NCBI GenBank assembly: GCA_024224995.1
Contig: JAAENB010000763.1
Location: 1-12,976 of the forward strand
DNA length: 12,976 nucleotides
Direction: 5' to 3'
From: a bacterium
Lineage (GTDB): Bacteria > Spirochaetota > UBA4802 > UBA5550
Below, piece by piece: positions 1-7,346 of the stretch (its first letter is position 1; each line of letters opens with the position of its first letter). The position numbers were made by a program, and so were the translations under genes. The notes beneath the pieces were generated by a model. It made no database searches. It saw nothing but the letters and a program-made list of their open reading frames with translations, and was not told the DNA's origin.

Positions 1-1
1 A

Positions 2-355
2 ATACCTTTTTTGGAACAGACTGTATCTATGACTGAAGGTAAGTTTGATATTAGCTCTGAAAAAGGAAAAGGGACCTCGATAGATATTGAGTTTAACCTG
101 ATGAGCATCGATACGCCGCCTGTTGGGGATTTAATATCCCTTTTATACCAGGTGATGTGTTTTGAAGGATCCTATGACCTGAATGCCGAACGGATTTATG
201 TATGCGACAAGGGTTCAGATTCCTACCGCGTTAACAGGAAAGAGATGCAGGAAATTCTGGGGAACTTGAATAATATTTCATCTTTAAGTTTATTACGGGA
301 TTTTATTACTTCCCAGGAAGAAGAGTTGATAACAAGCTGGTCGTCAACGAGTTGA
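2..355 (+). CDS. C-terminal part of histidine-kinase-like ATP-binding protein of the hydrogenase operon (5' end outside window)
   Basis: This reading frame is open from the left edge, so the true start lies upstream. The first visible residues contain a GKFDISSEKGKGT stretch, which resembles the last glycine-rich segment of a GHKL/HATPase_c ATP-binding fold, followed by a beta strand (IDIEFN). The remaining ~80 residues match, from memory, the C-terminal extension of small ATP-binding proteins encoded in clostridial and Thermotoga-type bifurcating-hydrogenase operons, including the typical 'IDxPPxGD' segment and a closing NRKEMQEIL region. Such proteins have no histidine phospho-acceptor domain; their role in hydrogenase function is not known to me. 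The stop is 28 bp before the next gene, which has its own RBS, so cotranscription with the hydrogenase genes is likely. The call depends on operon context because most of the ATPase domain is not visible. Confidence 0.72.
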   Translation: MPFLEQTVSMTEGKFDISSEKGKGTSIDIEFNLMSIDTPPVGDLISLLYQVMCFEGSYDLNAERIYVCDKGSDSYRVNRKEMQEILGNLNNISSLSLLRDFITSQEEELITSWSSTS

Positions 356-383
356 CTGCTTATGCGACCATAGGAGACAGATA

Positions 384-773
384 ATGTCAAAAATGACTTT
401 AGAAGAGTTGAGAAAACTGAGAGAGACAAAAAAACAGGAAGCCAGCCAGAGAGATTCTGAGGGTAAACAGGCTTTGGTTATTGTCGGGATGGGTACCTGT
501 GGTATTGCAGCAGGCGCCAAAGAGGTTCTCGATGTAATGATTGAGGAATTGAAGAAAGTTGGAAATGATAATGTTATTATCAAACAGGCTGGATGTATGG
601 GATTGTGCCATGTTGAACCTACCATAGAGGTTAGAGTTCCTGGTGTTCCCGATACAATTTATGGAAATGTTGATACTAGAGTTGCTAAAGAGATTGTACA
701 CCTTCATATAACCGATGGGAAATTGGTAAATGGACATGTGTTTGATAAACCTGCAGCTGATATTATAGAGTAG
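384..773 (+). CDS. small thioredoxin-like [2Fe-2S] ferredoxin-domain protein of the bifurcating hydrogenase operon (HydD-like)
   Basis: The 129-residue protein has a charged N-terminal helix (residues 1-28) followed by a thioredoxin-like [2Fe-2S] fold. Visible cysteines are C39 in GMGTCGIAAGA, and C71 and C75 in the QAGCMGLC motif. There is no fourth cysteine, unlike classic NuoE-type domains (two plus two), but the GTCGIAAGA form is the one I know from the small subunit encoded just before hydB in Clostridia and Acetobacterium-type operons. It may be a structural or electron-carrying accessory subunit; whether it holds a cluster cannot be read from sequence. The ATG at 384 is preceded by AGGAG at 372-376 with a 7-nt gap, and a second ATG at 393 is less well placed. 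It lies 15 bp upstream of hydB, so the two are translated from one mRNA. It may be annotated elsewhere as NuoE-like or HydC-like. Confidence 0.88.
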   Translation: MSKMTLEELRKLRETKKQEASQRDSEGKQALVIVGMGTCGIAAGAKEVLDVMIEELKKVGNDNVIIKQAGCMGLCHVEPTIEVRVPGVPDTIYGNVDTRVAKEIVHLHITDGKLVNGHVFDKPAADIIE

Positions 774-788
774 TAGAGAGAGGAAAGA

Positions 789-2585
789 ATGGCCGTAAAA
801 AATTATGTTTTGGTTTGTGGCGGATCTGCCTGTGAATCTTCAAAATGTAATGAGATTTATAAATCTCTATTGCATCAGGCTCAGGCTCAGGGTGTGGATT
901 CCGATCTGCAGATTGTAAAAACCGGATGTTTCGGTTTTTGTGAGAAAGGACCCATTGTAAAAGTTCTCCCTGATGAAGCGTTCTATGTAGAGGTAAAGCC
1001 GGAAGATGCCGAGGAGATTATTTCTGAAAACATTATAAAAGGTAGAATGGTTGAGCGACTTCTCTACAGGGAAGATTCAGAAAAAGGCAAAAAGGGTGAT
1101 TTTAAAGCTGAGGATATTAAATTTTATCAGAAGCAACTGAGAATCGTTCTTAGAAACTGTGGTTTGATTGATCCGGAAAATATTGATGAATATATTGCCA
1201 GGGATGGTTATATTGGACTTGAAAAAGCTTTATTTGAGCTTTCCGGTGAGCAAATTGTAGAGGAATTAAAAAAATCGGGTCTTCGTGGACGTGGTGGGGC
1301 TGGTTTCCCTACATGGTTGAAATGGAGTTTTACCGAAAGGATTGAATCTGACCAGAAATATGTTGTTTGTAATGCTGATGAAGGTGATCCTGGTGCCTAT
1401 ATGGATAGGGCCACATTGGAGGGAGATCCGCATTCTGTAATAGAGGCGATGATTATTGCTGGAAAATGTGTTGGTTCCGATAAAGGTGTTATTTATATTC
1501 GTGCAGAATATCCCCTGGCGATCAAGAGACTCGAAATCGCAATGGACCAGGCTCGGGATAAAGGCCTGTTGGGAGACAATATTCTTGGGAGTGATTTCTC
1601 TTTTGAACTTGAAATCCGATTAGGTGCCGGTGCATTTGTTTGTGGTGAGGAGACAGCTCTTCTGGCATCAATTGAAGGTAAACGTGGTATGCCCATACCA
1701 AAACCACCATTCCCGGCAGTTAAAGGCCTTTTTGGCAAACCAACTGTAATAAACAATGTTGAATCATATGCAAATGTTCCGGTAATTCTTTCCAAGGGTG
1801 GAGACTGGTTTGCCCAGTATGGTACCGAAAAATCCAAGGGAACCAAGGTTTTTGCCCTGACTGGAAAAATTAAAAACTCCGGCCTGATTGAGGTTCCTAT
1901 GGGAACAACGTTAAGGGAGATTGTTTTTGATATCGGTGGAGGAATTCCCGATGGCAAAAAGTTTAAAGGTGTCCAGACTGGTGGTCCTTCCGGAGGGGTT
2001 CTGACCGAGGAATTCCTTGATACCCCTATTGATTTTGACAGCCTGCTCGCTGTTGGATCAATGATGGGTTCTGGTGGGATGATTGTAATGGATGAAGATG
2101 ACTGTATGGTCGATGTAGCTAAATTCTACCTTGAATTCTGTGTTGAGGAATCTTGTGGAAAATGTGCACCATGCAGAATCGGAACCAAAAAACTTTATGA
2201 AATCCTTGATAAGATTTCCCATGGAAATGGGAATATGGAAGATATCCGGAAAATGAGGGATATGGGGGCCGCTATGAAAAAAGCGTCTCTCTGCGGGTTG
2301 GGACAAACAGCACCAAACCCTGTTCTTTCAATTCTTCATACATTTGAAGAGGAAGTTCTGGAACATATTAACGATGGAAAATGTCGTTCCGGTAAATGTA
2401 AGGATCTTGTTTCCTACTCAATCGATGAGGAAAAATGTATCGGATGTACAGTCTGTGCAAGGAAATGTCCTGTTAACTGTATTACTGGAGAAAGAAAAGT
2501 TGCCCATGAAATTGATCAGAGCAACTGTGTTAAATGTGGTGCTTGTCTCGATAGCTGTAAATTCGGTGCAGTACTTGTATCATAG
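789..2585 (+). CDS. hydB: HydB, NAD(P)H-binding flavoprotein subunit of electron-bifurcating [FeFe]-hydrogenase (NuoF-like)
   Basis: This 598-residue protein is a NuoF-type subunit that binds NAD(H) and FMN and passes electrons through Fe-S centres to HydA. Order of domains: an N-terminal thioredoxin-like [2Fe-2S] domain (C10, C15, C47, C51); the Rossmann-like NuoF core with the glycine-rich GLRGRGGAGFP (164-174) and the CNADEGDPGAYMDR nucleotide/FMN region (from 194); the GAGAFVCGEETALLASIEG segment (279-297); an N3-type [4Fe-4S] site (C456, C459, C462, C502); then a C-terminal two-cluster ferredoxin domain (C550/553/556/560 and C580/583/586/590). H526, C532 and C537 lie between the core and the ferredoxin domain, where a structural metal (zinc) site is known in related HydB structures; that assignment is inference. 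ATG 789 follows a GAGAGAGGAAAG purine tract. It is 21 bp upstream of hydA. Length and cluster content match group A3 bifurcating hydrogenases. Cytoplasmic. Confidence 0.96.
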   Translation: MAVKNYVLVCGGSACESSKCNEIYKSLLHQAQAQGVDSDLQIVKTGCFGFCEKGPIVKVLPDEAFYVEVKPEDAEEIISENIIKGRMVERLLYREDSEKGKKGDFKAEDIKFYQKQLRIVLRNCGLIDPENIDEYIARDGYIGLEKALFELSGEQIVEELKKSGLRGRGGAGFPTWLKWSFTERIESDQKYVVCNADEGDPGAYMDRATLEGDPHSVIEAMIIAGKCVGSDKGVIYIRAEYPLAIKRLEIAMDQARDKGLLGDNILGSDFSFELEIRLGAGAFVCGEETALLASIEGKRGMPIPKPPFPAVKGLFGKPTVINNVESYANVPVILSKGGDWFAQYGTEKSKGTKVFALTGKIKNSGLIEVPMGTTLREIVFDIGGGIPDGKKFKGVQTGGPSGGVLTEEFLDTPIDFDSLLAVGSMMGSGGMIVMDEDDCMVDVAKFYLEFCVEESCGKCAPCRIGTKKLYEILDKISHGNGNMEDIRKMRDMGAAMKKASLCGLGQTAPNPVLSILHTFEEEVLEHINDGKCRSGKCKDLVSYSIDEEKCIGCTVCARKCPVNCITGERKVAHEIDQSNCVKCGACLDSCKFGAVLVS

Positions 2586-2592
2586 GCACTTT

Positions 2593-2598
2593 AAGGAG
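2593..2598 (+). promoter_or_regulatory. ribosome binding site of hydA (supports GTG start)
   Basis: AAGGAG lies 8 nt before the GTG at 2607 and is a near-perfect Shine-Dalgarno sequence. The GTG is the first codon giving the full METVEIKING ferredoxin beta strand; no ATG in frame lies nearby, so the unusual start is well supported. Confidence 0.8.
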
Positions 2599-2606
2599 AA
2601 ATAACG

Positions 2607-4355
2607 GTGGAAACTGTAGAAATAAAAATCAATGGTAAGCCCGTTCAGGTTGAAAAAGGAACTAGTATCCTGAAAGCGGCATTGACTGATGGTATTAAAA
2701 TCCCCGCACTCTGTGCTCATGATGACCTTGATGCATGGGCTGCCTGCGGAATTTGTGTTTGTAAAGTTGAAGGTTCACCTAAAATGGTTAGAGCCTGTGC
2801 AACAGAAGTAGTGGAAGGACAGAATTATATTACCCATGATCCTGAGCTTATGGATGTAAGAAGAACAGTTCTGGAGATGATTCTTGCCAATCATCCCCAG
2901 GAATGTCTTACTTGTGGAAGAAGTGAAACTTGCGAACTTCAGCAGTTGTCTGCTGATTTCGGTATCAGGGATATCCCTTTTCATGAGGATGTTGACGAGA
3001 TTGAAAAAGATGATTCCACCCCTTCCATTATTCTTGATCCAAGAAAATGTGTAAATTGTGGACGATGTGCCAATGTTTGCCAGAACCTTCAGAATGTATG
3101 GGCCCTGGAGTTCCTTGAAAGAGGGTATAAAACCAAAATTGCCCCAGCGGGAGGAGCCCTTTTAAATGAGAGCCCCTGTATAAAGTGCGGACAGTGTTCC
3201 GCCCATTGTCCAGTAGGTGCAATATATGAAAAGGATGAAACACGGGTATTTCTTGATGCGGTAAGGGATGAATCGAAACATGTTTCCGTTCAGATCGCCC
3301 CGGCTGTTCGAGTTGCACTGGGTGAAGCATTTGATATGGAACCTGGAACAATTGTAACCGGACAGATTTATGCGGCTTTGAGAAAATTAGGTGCTGATTC
3401 TGTGTTTGACACCAACTTCTCCGCAGACCTTACCATAATGGAAGAGGGTTCGGAGCTTGTTCATAGAATTACAAATGGTGGGGTTCTTCCCCAGATTACC
3501 TCATGCTGTCCGGCATGGACCGATTATATGGAAAAATATGCAAGTGATATGATTCCCCATTTTTCCAGTGCAAAATCACCAATGATGATGCAGGGAGTTA
3601 TGACAAAGACATACTATGCGGAGAAAATTAAAAAACCTGCAAAAGATATGTTTACTGTTGCGATAATGCCTTGTACAGCCAAGAAATATGAGATATCAAG
3701 AGATGATAACATGTGGGCTTCTGGTGAGCAGGATATGGATCTTGTTCTTACAACCAGGGAACTTGCAAGGCTGATTAAAGCTTCTGGAATTGATTTTGCG
3801 AATCTTAAAGATGAAAAAGCGGACAGTCCAATTGGTGAATACACCGGTGCCGGAACAATTTTCGGTGTTACCGGTGGAGTTATGGAAGCTGCAGTAAGAA
3901 CAGCCTATAAACTGGTTACCGACAAGGAACTGAAGGATGTTAATATTCATGCTGTAAGAGGTATGGAAGGAGTCCGAAAAGGATCTGTGGATTTTGCCGG
4001 TACTGAAATTAAGGTGGCTGTAGCCCATGGAATGGTTCATGTAGAGGAAATCCTCGCTGAAGTTCGTGAGGCAAGAGATAAAGGGGAGGAACCTCCTTAT
4101 CACTTTATTGAAGTAATGGCCTGTCGTGGTGGTTGTATTGCAGGTGGTGGACAACCATATGGAACTACAGATGCCGTAAGAGCCCAGAGAACAGCGGGTA
4201 TTTATTCAGATGATGAGAAATGTGTAATAAGAAAATCTCATGAAAATCCTGAAATAGCCCAGATTTACAAAGATTATCTTGAGAAACCAATGAGCCATAA
4301 GGCCCATAAGCTTCTGCATACCAAATATCAGGAAAGGCCTTTATATTCCAAATAA
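2607..4355 (+). CDS. hydA: HydA, catalytic subunit of electron-bifurcating [FeFe]-hydrogenase
   Basis: This 582-residue subunit makes or oxidises H2 at the H-cluster. N-terminal [2Fe-2S] ferredoxin domain: C36, C47, C50, C64 (CX10CX2CX13C). Then the NADH-dehydrogenase-like His-Cys3 [4Fe-4S] site: H96, C100, C103, C109. Then a two-cluster ferredoxin domain: C148/151/154/158 and C191/194/197/201. The H-cluster domain carries L1 TSCCPAW (C300, C301), L2 MPCTAKK (C356) and L3 MACRGGCIAGGGQP (C506, C510). The proton-path residues known from clostridial CpI are present with a one-residue offset: C300, E280, E283 and S320. The domain layout is M3 (modular), close in length to Desulfovibrio HndD and shorter than Thermotoga HydA, which has an extra C-terminal ferredoxin-like domain. 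It is the last gene of the operon, followed by an intrinsic terminator. Maturases HydE, HydF and HydG are not in the window. Cytoplasmic; all key residues are intact. Confidence 0.97.
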   Translation: METVEIKINGKPVQVEKGTSILKAALTDGIKIPALCAHDDLDAWAACGICVCKVEGSPKMVRACATEVVEGQNYITHDPELMDVRRTVLEMILANHPQECLTCGRSETCELQQLSADFGIRDIPFHEDVDEIEKDDSTPSIILDPRKCVNCGRCANVCQNLQNVWALEFLERGYKTKIAPAGGALLNESPCIKCGQCSAHCPVGAIYEKDETRVFLDAVRDESKHVSVQIAPAVRVALGEAFDMEPGTIVTGQIYAALRKLGADSVFDTNFSADLTIMEEGSELVHRITNGGVLPQITSCCPAWTDYMEKYASDMIPHFSSAKSPMMMQGVMTKTYYAEKIKKPAKDMFTVAIMPCTAKKYEISRDDNMWASGEQDMDLVLTTRELARLIKASGIDFANLKDEKADSPIGEYTGAGTIFGVTGGVMEAAVRTAYKLVTDKELKDVNIHAVRGMEGVRKGSVDFAGTEIKVAVAHGMVHVEEILAEVREARDKGEEPPYHFIEVMACRGGCIAGGGQPYGTTDAVRAQRTAGIYSDDEKCVIRKSHENPEIAQIYKDYLEKPMSHKAHKLLHTKYQERPLYSK

Positions 4356-4376
4356 AAAAGGTCCTGTATATATTTT

Positions 4377-4405
4377 AACCTCCGCACCTGCGGGGGTTAT
4401 TTTTT
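4377..4405 (+). terminator. intrinsic terminator of the hydrogenase operon
   Basis: A 9-bp stem (AACCTCCGC at 4377-4385 with GCGGGGGTT at 4390-4398, one G-T wobble) closes a 4-nt loop and is followed by ATTTTTT. It starts 21 bp after the hydA stop codon and has the classical shape of a Rho-independent terminator. Confidence 0.88.
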
Positions 4406-4491
4406 ACCTACTAATCAATTTGTAATAATTAATCCAACTTCCGCTATCCATATCCTGCAATATTTATTATGGAGCATATGTGTCTACTGGA

Positions 4492-4520
4492 TTGCCCGGT
4501 GGGGTAGTTGAGTTTATAAT
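4492..4520 (+). promoter_or_regulatory. sigma70-type promoter pointing into the 58-bp repeat array
   Basis: A perfect TATAAT (4515-4520) is preceded by TTGCCC (4492-4497) at exactly 17 bp. Transcription would start near 4527, just before the first 58-bp repeat, and could give a ~270-nt leader for the Crp-like gene or a separate small RNA. No convincing -35/-10 pair was seen closer to the GTG at 4796. Seen by eye only. Confidence 0.5.
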
Positions 4521-4535
4521 GGAGAATAATTTTGG

Positions 4536-4720
4536 TTTCGGCTTAAGAGATCAAAAGAAAGAATTTACGGCTTTATTTGTTCGCAGCTGCAAGTTTCGCT
4601 TTAAGAGACCAAACCAAAGATTTCACGGTTTTATCTGTTCGACCCTGCAAGTTTCGGCTTAAGAGCATAATAGAAAGAATTCACGGTTTTAATTGTTCGA
4701 AGCTGCAAGTTTCGCTTCTC
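4536..4720 (+). repeat. three tandem 58-bp direct repeats plus a partial fourth copy
   Basis: Units are 4536-4593, 4594-4651 and 4652-4709, each exactly 58 bp, starting TTTCGGCTTAAGAG (or TTTCGCTTTAAGAG) and ending CTGCAAG; a fourth copy begins at 4710 (TTTCGCTT) and breaks off. Unit 1 matches unit 2 at about 46 of 58 positions and unit 3 at about 50 of 58. The period is not a multiple of three and the short frames crossing it change frame from unit to unit, so it is not coding. Substitutions are scattered while length is constant, suggesting old duplication with retained length or structure. The rest of 4406-4795 holds only the promoter above and the RBS below. Confidence 0.88.
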
Positions 4721-4785
4721 ATGTGCAAATTAACTCTTTTAAATCAGTGTTATCTGAATAATAATTAAATTTGTAGACAGTGTAC

Positions 4786-4790
4786 GGAGG
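4786..4790 (+). promoter_or_regulatory. ribosome binding site of the Crp-like regulator (supports GTG start)
   Basis: GGAGG, 5 nt before the GTG at 4796, in the context ACGGAGGAGAAA. The next in-frame methionine is deep inside the sensor domain, so the GTG is the only sensible start. Confidence 0.75.
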
Positions 4791-4795
4791 AGAAA

Positions 4796-5419
4796 GTGGA
4801 TAATTTTGATGAACTTATTTCAGGAACTCCCATTGATAGTTTTTTAGATGAGAATTTAAGAAATAAAGTTAGGGTTTGCAAATATAATTCCGGAGCCAGA
4901 ATCCGTCTTCCCGATTGTATACTTTTTCTTCTTAAAGGCACTGTATCTTTCTCTTATGGTGATAAAGAGGGGAATCCCTATCATGTTGTCATTGTAGAGG
5001 CTTTTAACAGTATTGGAGAGTTGATCTATTATTATGATCGTATCATTTTTGATATTTACGCCTTGGAGGATACGGTTGTAATGGAAATTCCCCTGGAGGT
5101 TATTACCAAGCTGGAAAAAAATAAGGATTTTAATGTTTTTATCCTGAAGCTGGCAAACAAGAACCTTATGGATCTGGCGGATAAAATGTTAAAGAGAAAC
5201 CTCTACAAACTTGAAAACTATCTTGCCTATATAATTTTGAATGATAATTTCAAGGGCAAGTATTATTACAAAAGCATGACTGCCCTGGCATCGGTTTTTA
5301 ATGTAAGCAGAAGGAATCTTTATTATGCGGCAGATGGGCTTATTGATCAAAATCTTATAGAAAAAGGGAAGGGATTTTTTCAGATTGTGAATGAGAAAGG
5401 TCTGAGGGAGATGATCTGA
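4796..5419 (+). CDS. Crp/Fnr-family transcriptional regulator (YeiL-like)
   Basis: The 207-residue protein has the two-part Crp/Fnr layout. Residues ~20-110 form a cyclic-nucleotide-binding-type beta roll (the CILFLLKGTVSFSYGDKEGN stretch and a short GEL motif in SIGELIYYYD). A long dimer helix follows (about 112-150), then a C-terminal winged helix-turn-helix (about 157-200) with MTALASVFNVSRRNLYYAA as the likely HTH. Overall it resembles E. coli YeiL from memory, including the short wing GKGFFQI. The cAMP phosphate-binding arginine-serine signature is not evident, and the only cysteines (C28, C41) do not form an Fnr-type Fe-S set, so the ligand is unknown. It is 20 bp upstream of the glycosyltransferase gene with the same orientation, suggesting one operon and possibly autoregulation. 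A -10/-35 pair is found only far upstream at 4492-4520. Confidence 0.82.
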   Translation: MDNFDELISGTPIDSFLDENLRNKVRVCKYNSGARIRLPDCILFLLKGTVSFSYGDKEGNPYHVVIVEAFNSIGELIYYYDRIIFDIYALEDTVVMEIPLEVITKLEKNKDFNVFILKLANKNLMDLADKMLKRNLYKLENYLAYIILNDNFKGKYYYKSMTALASVFNVSRRNLYYAADGLIDQNLIEKGKGFFQIVNEKGLREMI

Positions 5420-5439
5420 AAGCATCTTGAGGTAATTGT

Positions 5440-6834
5440 ATGGATTCATTTAAAATTTGCTTTATTAGCGGTAAGCTGGGAGATGTTGATGGTGTCTCCC
5501 TGGAAGTTGATAAATGGATAGAGGTATTGCTGGAGATGGGGCATCAGATTTACACCATTGCCGGAAGTTACAGTTCCAGGCTTAAAGGTGTTCCAGAGGA
5601 GAATACCCTGGCACTTGAGCAGATACGGTTTGATTCCAGTGAGCAGAAATATTTTGAGAAACTTGTTTTCCCACATATGTCAAAACACCCTCCCCATCTG
5701 TCTGTGGAACGAAAAGTATCAATTGTTGATGAGTTGATTGAGGCAGGGGCCGAAGCTGCCTCCCTGATTTATGAATTTGTTCAGGAAAACAATATAGATG
5801 TTATAGTAGGACAAAATACAAATGCCATGCCTATGAGTCTTATAGCGGGGATTGCTGTCCATAAACTGGCCATAGAGAAGAGGATGGCTGTATTATTCCA
5901 CCATCATGATTTCTGGTGGGAAAGGAGTCGTTTCAGCCATAATCATATAGAGGCGTTTCTGAATAAAATTATGCCCCCTACGGATCTTGGGACAGAGCAT
6001 ATTGTCATCTCCTCCTATGCTGAACATATTTTGAAGTCGTTAAAGAGGGTGAATCCCCATATTGTCCATAATTGTGAGGATTTTGATAATCCCCCTGTAA
6101 AGGACGAGTACAATTCCCATTTTAGAAAAGATCTAGGATTCAATGATGATGATCTGTTGTTTGTCCAACCAACAAGGGTAGTTCCCCGAAAGAGGATTGA
6201 GGATTCGGTCGCCCTTGTTGGAGAATACATTAAGAAGTATAAAGAGGAGGCAAAAAGAGTTCATTTTATTATTTCCCTATATGAGGGTGATGAAACGGAA
6301 AATGATTATGTGTCGGAAATAAGGAAACTTGCCGAGGCAAAGAATGTCTCACTCCATTTTATTGCAGACCGTGTTGAATCTGTTCGCAGGGAAGATAAAA
6401 AGCTGGGACGTATTTATACAAACAGGGATGTTCTTGTAAATGCGGATATTGTAACATACCTGCCGGTTTGGGAGGGGTTTGGAAATGCCCTCCTGGAGGC
6501 TGTGGCCGCTAGGGTTCCCATAATAATAACCACATATCTTGTTTATAAAACAGATATAAAAATGTGCGGTTTCAGGAATATCGAGATCCGTGATGACTAC
6601 AGCCGTGACGGCAAGCTGGTTATCAGTGAGAAAAACATTGACGATATTCATAAGGTATTGAACAATAAGAAATTGATAAAAGAGATAACCGATGGGAATT
6701 TTAATATAGCCTCCAGGGAATTCAGCTTCCAGGTTCTTAAGGAAAGACTGAGAGTTGTTCTTGAGGATTATGGTGATGAAATTAAGGCTTCCAGGAAAAG
6801 GCTAAGAAAAAATTCCCAGGATTACTACGTGTAA
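5440..6834 (+). CDS. GT4-family (GT-B fold) glycosyltransferase
   Basis: The 464-residue protein has two Rossmann-like halves typical of GT-B retaining glycosyltransferases. The N-terminal half starts with KICFISGKLGDVDGVSLEVD (residues 5-24), a donor/acceptor loop type seen in sugar-nucleotide-dependent synthases, and has a striking FHHHDFWWERSRF segment (153-165). The C-terminal half has the phosphate-binding PTRVVPRKR (244-252) and the family EX7E motif, E345 to E353 in WEGFGNALLEAVAARVP. There is no signal peptide or membrane segment, so it should be cytosolic. The acceptor is unknown; candidates are compatible-solute synthesis (mannosylglucosylglycerate-type enzymes share this general form) or cell-surface glycan synthesis, neither proven. 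It follows the Crp-like gene by 20 bp, suggesting control by it. Its final codons GTG TAA are part of a 40-bp repeat duplicated at 7347-7386. Confidence 0.85.
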   Translation: MDSFKICFISGKLGDVDGVSLEVDKWIEVLLEMGHQIYTIAGSYSSRLKGVPEENTLALEQIRFDSSEQKYFEKLVFPHMSKHPPHLSVERKVSIVDELIEAGAEAASLIYEFVQENNIDVIVGQNTNAMPMSLIAGIAVHKLAIEKRMAVLFHHHDFWWERSRFSHNHIEAFLNKIMPPTDLGTEHIVISSYAEHILKSLKRVNPHIVHNCEDFDNPPVKDEYNSHFRKDLGFNDDDLLFVQPTRVVPRKRIEDSVALVGEYIKKYKEEAKRVHFIISLYEGDETENDYVSEIRKLAEAKNVSLHFIADRVESVRREDKKLGRIYTNRDVLVNADIVTYLPVWEGFGNALLEAVAARVPIIITTYLVYKTDIKMCGFRNIEIRDDYSRDGKLVISEKNIDDIHKVLNNKKLIKEITDGNFNIASREFSFQVLKERLRVVLEDYGDEIKASRKRLRKNSQDYYV

Positions 6835-6867
6835 TTACAGTATTTTCTCGATTTTATCGGCTATTTG
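6829..6867. repeat. left copy of ~40-bp direct repeat containing the glycosyltransferase stop and a displaced shikimate-kinase 3' end
   Basis: This copy starts at the last sense codon of the glycosyltransferase (GTG TAA, 6829-6834). On the minus strand it encodes a displaced copy of the kinase C terminus, QIADKIEKIL followed by a stop (TTA at 6835-6837). It matches 7347-7386 with one single-base gap and two mismatches. Here the two convergent stop codons abut exactly. Confidence 0.9.
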
Positions 6868-6992
6868 AATAATCATCACCCCCAACCTTATTGTATACAA
6901 GTATCGTATGATGTTTTTAACTTTATGTTTGTTGAGATCTTGATATTTTGCCCTTCATTAATCAATGTCTTTTCATGCAAATTAGGCAGAAG

Positions 6993-7038
6993 CTGAAATC
7001 CTGACCCCTCTCGGTCTCCCCGAGGGGGAGAAGATAAG
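6993..7038. repeat. dispersed GC-rich hairpin repeat, copy 1
   Basis: It begins CTGAAATCCTGACCCCTC and ends with CTCCCCGAGGGGGAG then AAGATAAG. The core CTCCCC-GAG-GGGGAG is a hairpin. It matches copy 2 (7187-7226) apart from a short insertion (TCGGTC-like) and one substitution. Confidence 0.8.
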
Positions 7039-7186
7039 GCATATCAGGCAATTGCTCCCTTCCTTGGACTGGTCGGGAGCAGGCTCCCTTATAAGCTAGG
7101 AGGGATTGAGGGAGGCCAAAACCGGTTATTCACATATCAATTTCATCAAAGATGGTAGGAGTTATAATATACTTAACTTTCATTAT

Positions 7187-7226
7187 CTGAAATCCTGGCC
7201 CCTCTCCCCGAGGGGGAGAAGATAAG
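7187..7226. repeat. dispersed GC-rich hairpin repeat, copy 2
   Basis: It begins CTGAAATCCTGGCCCCTC, continues into the same CTCCCC-GAG-GGGGAG hairpin and ends AAGATAAG. Same orientation as copy 1, 194 bp downstream. Such short hairpin repeats are usually multicopy in a genome; only a genome search could show that. Confidence 0.8.
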
Positions 7227-7346
7227 AGAGCTGAAGCTCATGTTACACTCTTAAGGGAGATGAATCCTTTATAATACTTACAAGTGTTATAGTCAGGTTT
7301 AGCGATAATAATTAATTCAAAAGTATCAAAACAACGCTGTTTAAGT

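Larger units (their letters stand above)
6868..7346. other. non-coding intergenic block, probable insertion between duplicated gene ends
   Basis: No gene is supported in these 479 bases. They contain a perfect 10-bp palindrome TTGTATACAA (6891-6900), two copies of a GC-rich hairpin repeat (6993-7038, 7187-7226), and between these a hairpin with a 7-bp stem (TGCTCCC 7053-7059, GGGAGCA 7075-7081). A TATAAT at 7270-7275 has no matching -35. No integrase or transposase frame and no obvious terminal inverted repeats are visible. Being flanked by the 40-bp direct repeat, it looks like inserted DNA or the remnant of an element. Confidence 0.6.

Noticed and set aside
1493..1957. Minus-strand open frame of 154 codons inside hydB, and similar ones inside hydA
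   Set aside because: They lie fully antisense to well-supported Fe-S protein genes and show no domain features.
4536..4720. CRISPR array
   Set aside because: Units are contiguous and full-length similar, with no unique spacers between short constant repeats, and no cas genes are present.
4480..4768. Two short open frames (60 and 63 codons) across the 58-bp repeats
   Set aside because: They lie inside tandem repeats whose period is not a multiple of three, have no RBS and no recognisable protein features; the repeat explains them.
7270..7275. TATAAT as a promoter in the 6868-7346 block
   Set aside because: No acceptable -35 at 16-19 bp and no gene downstream on the + strand.
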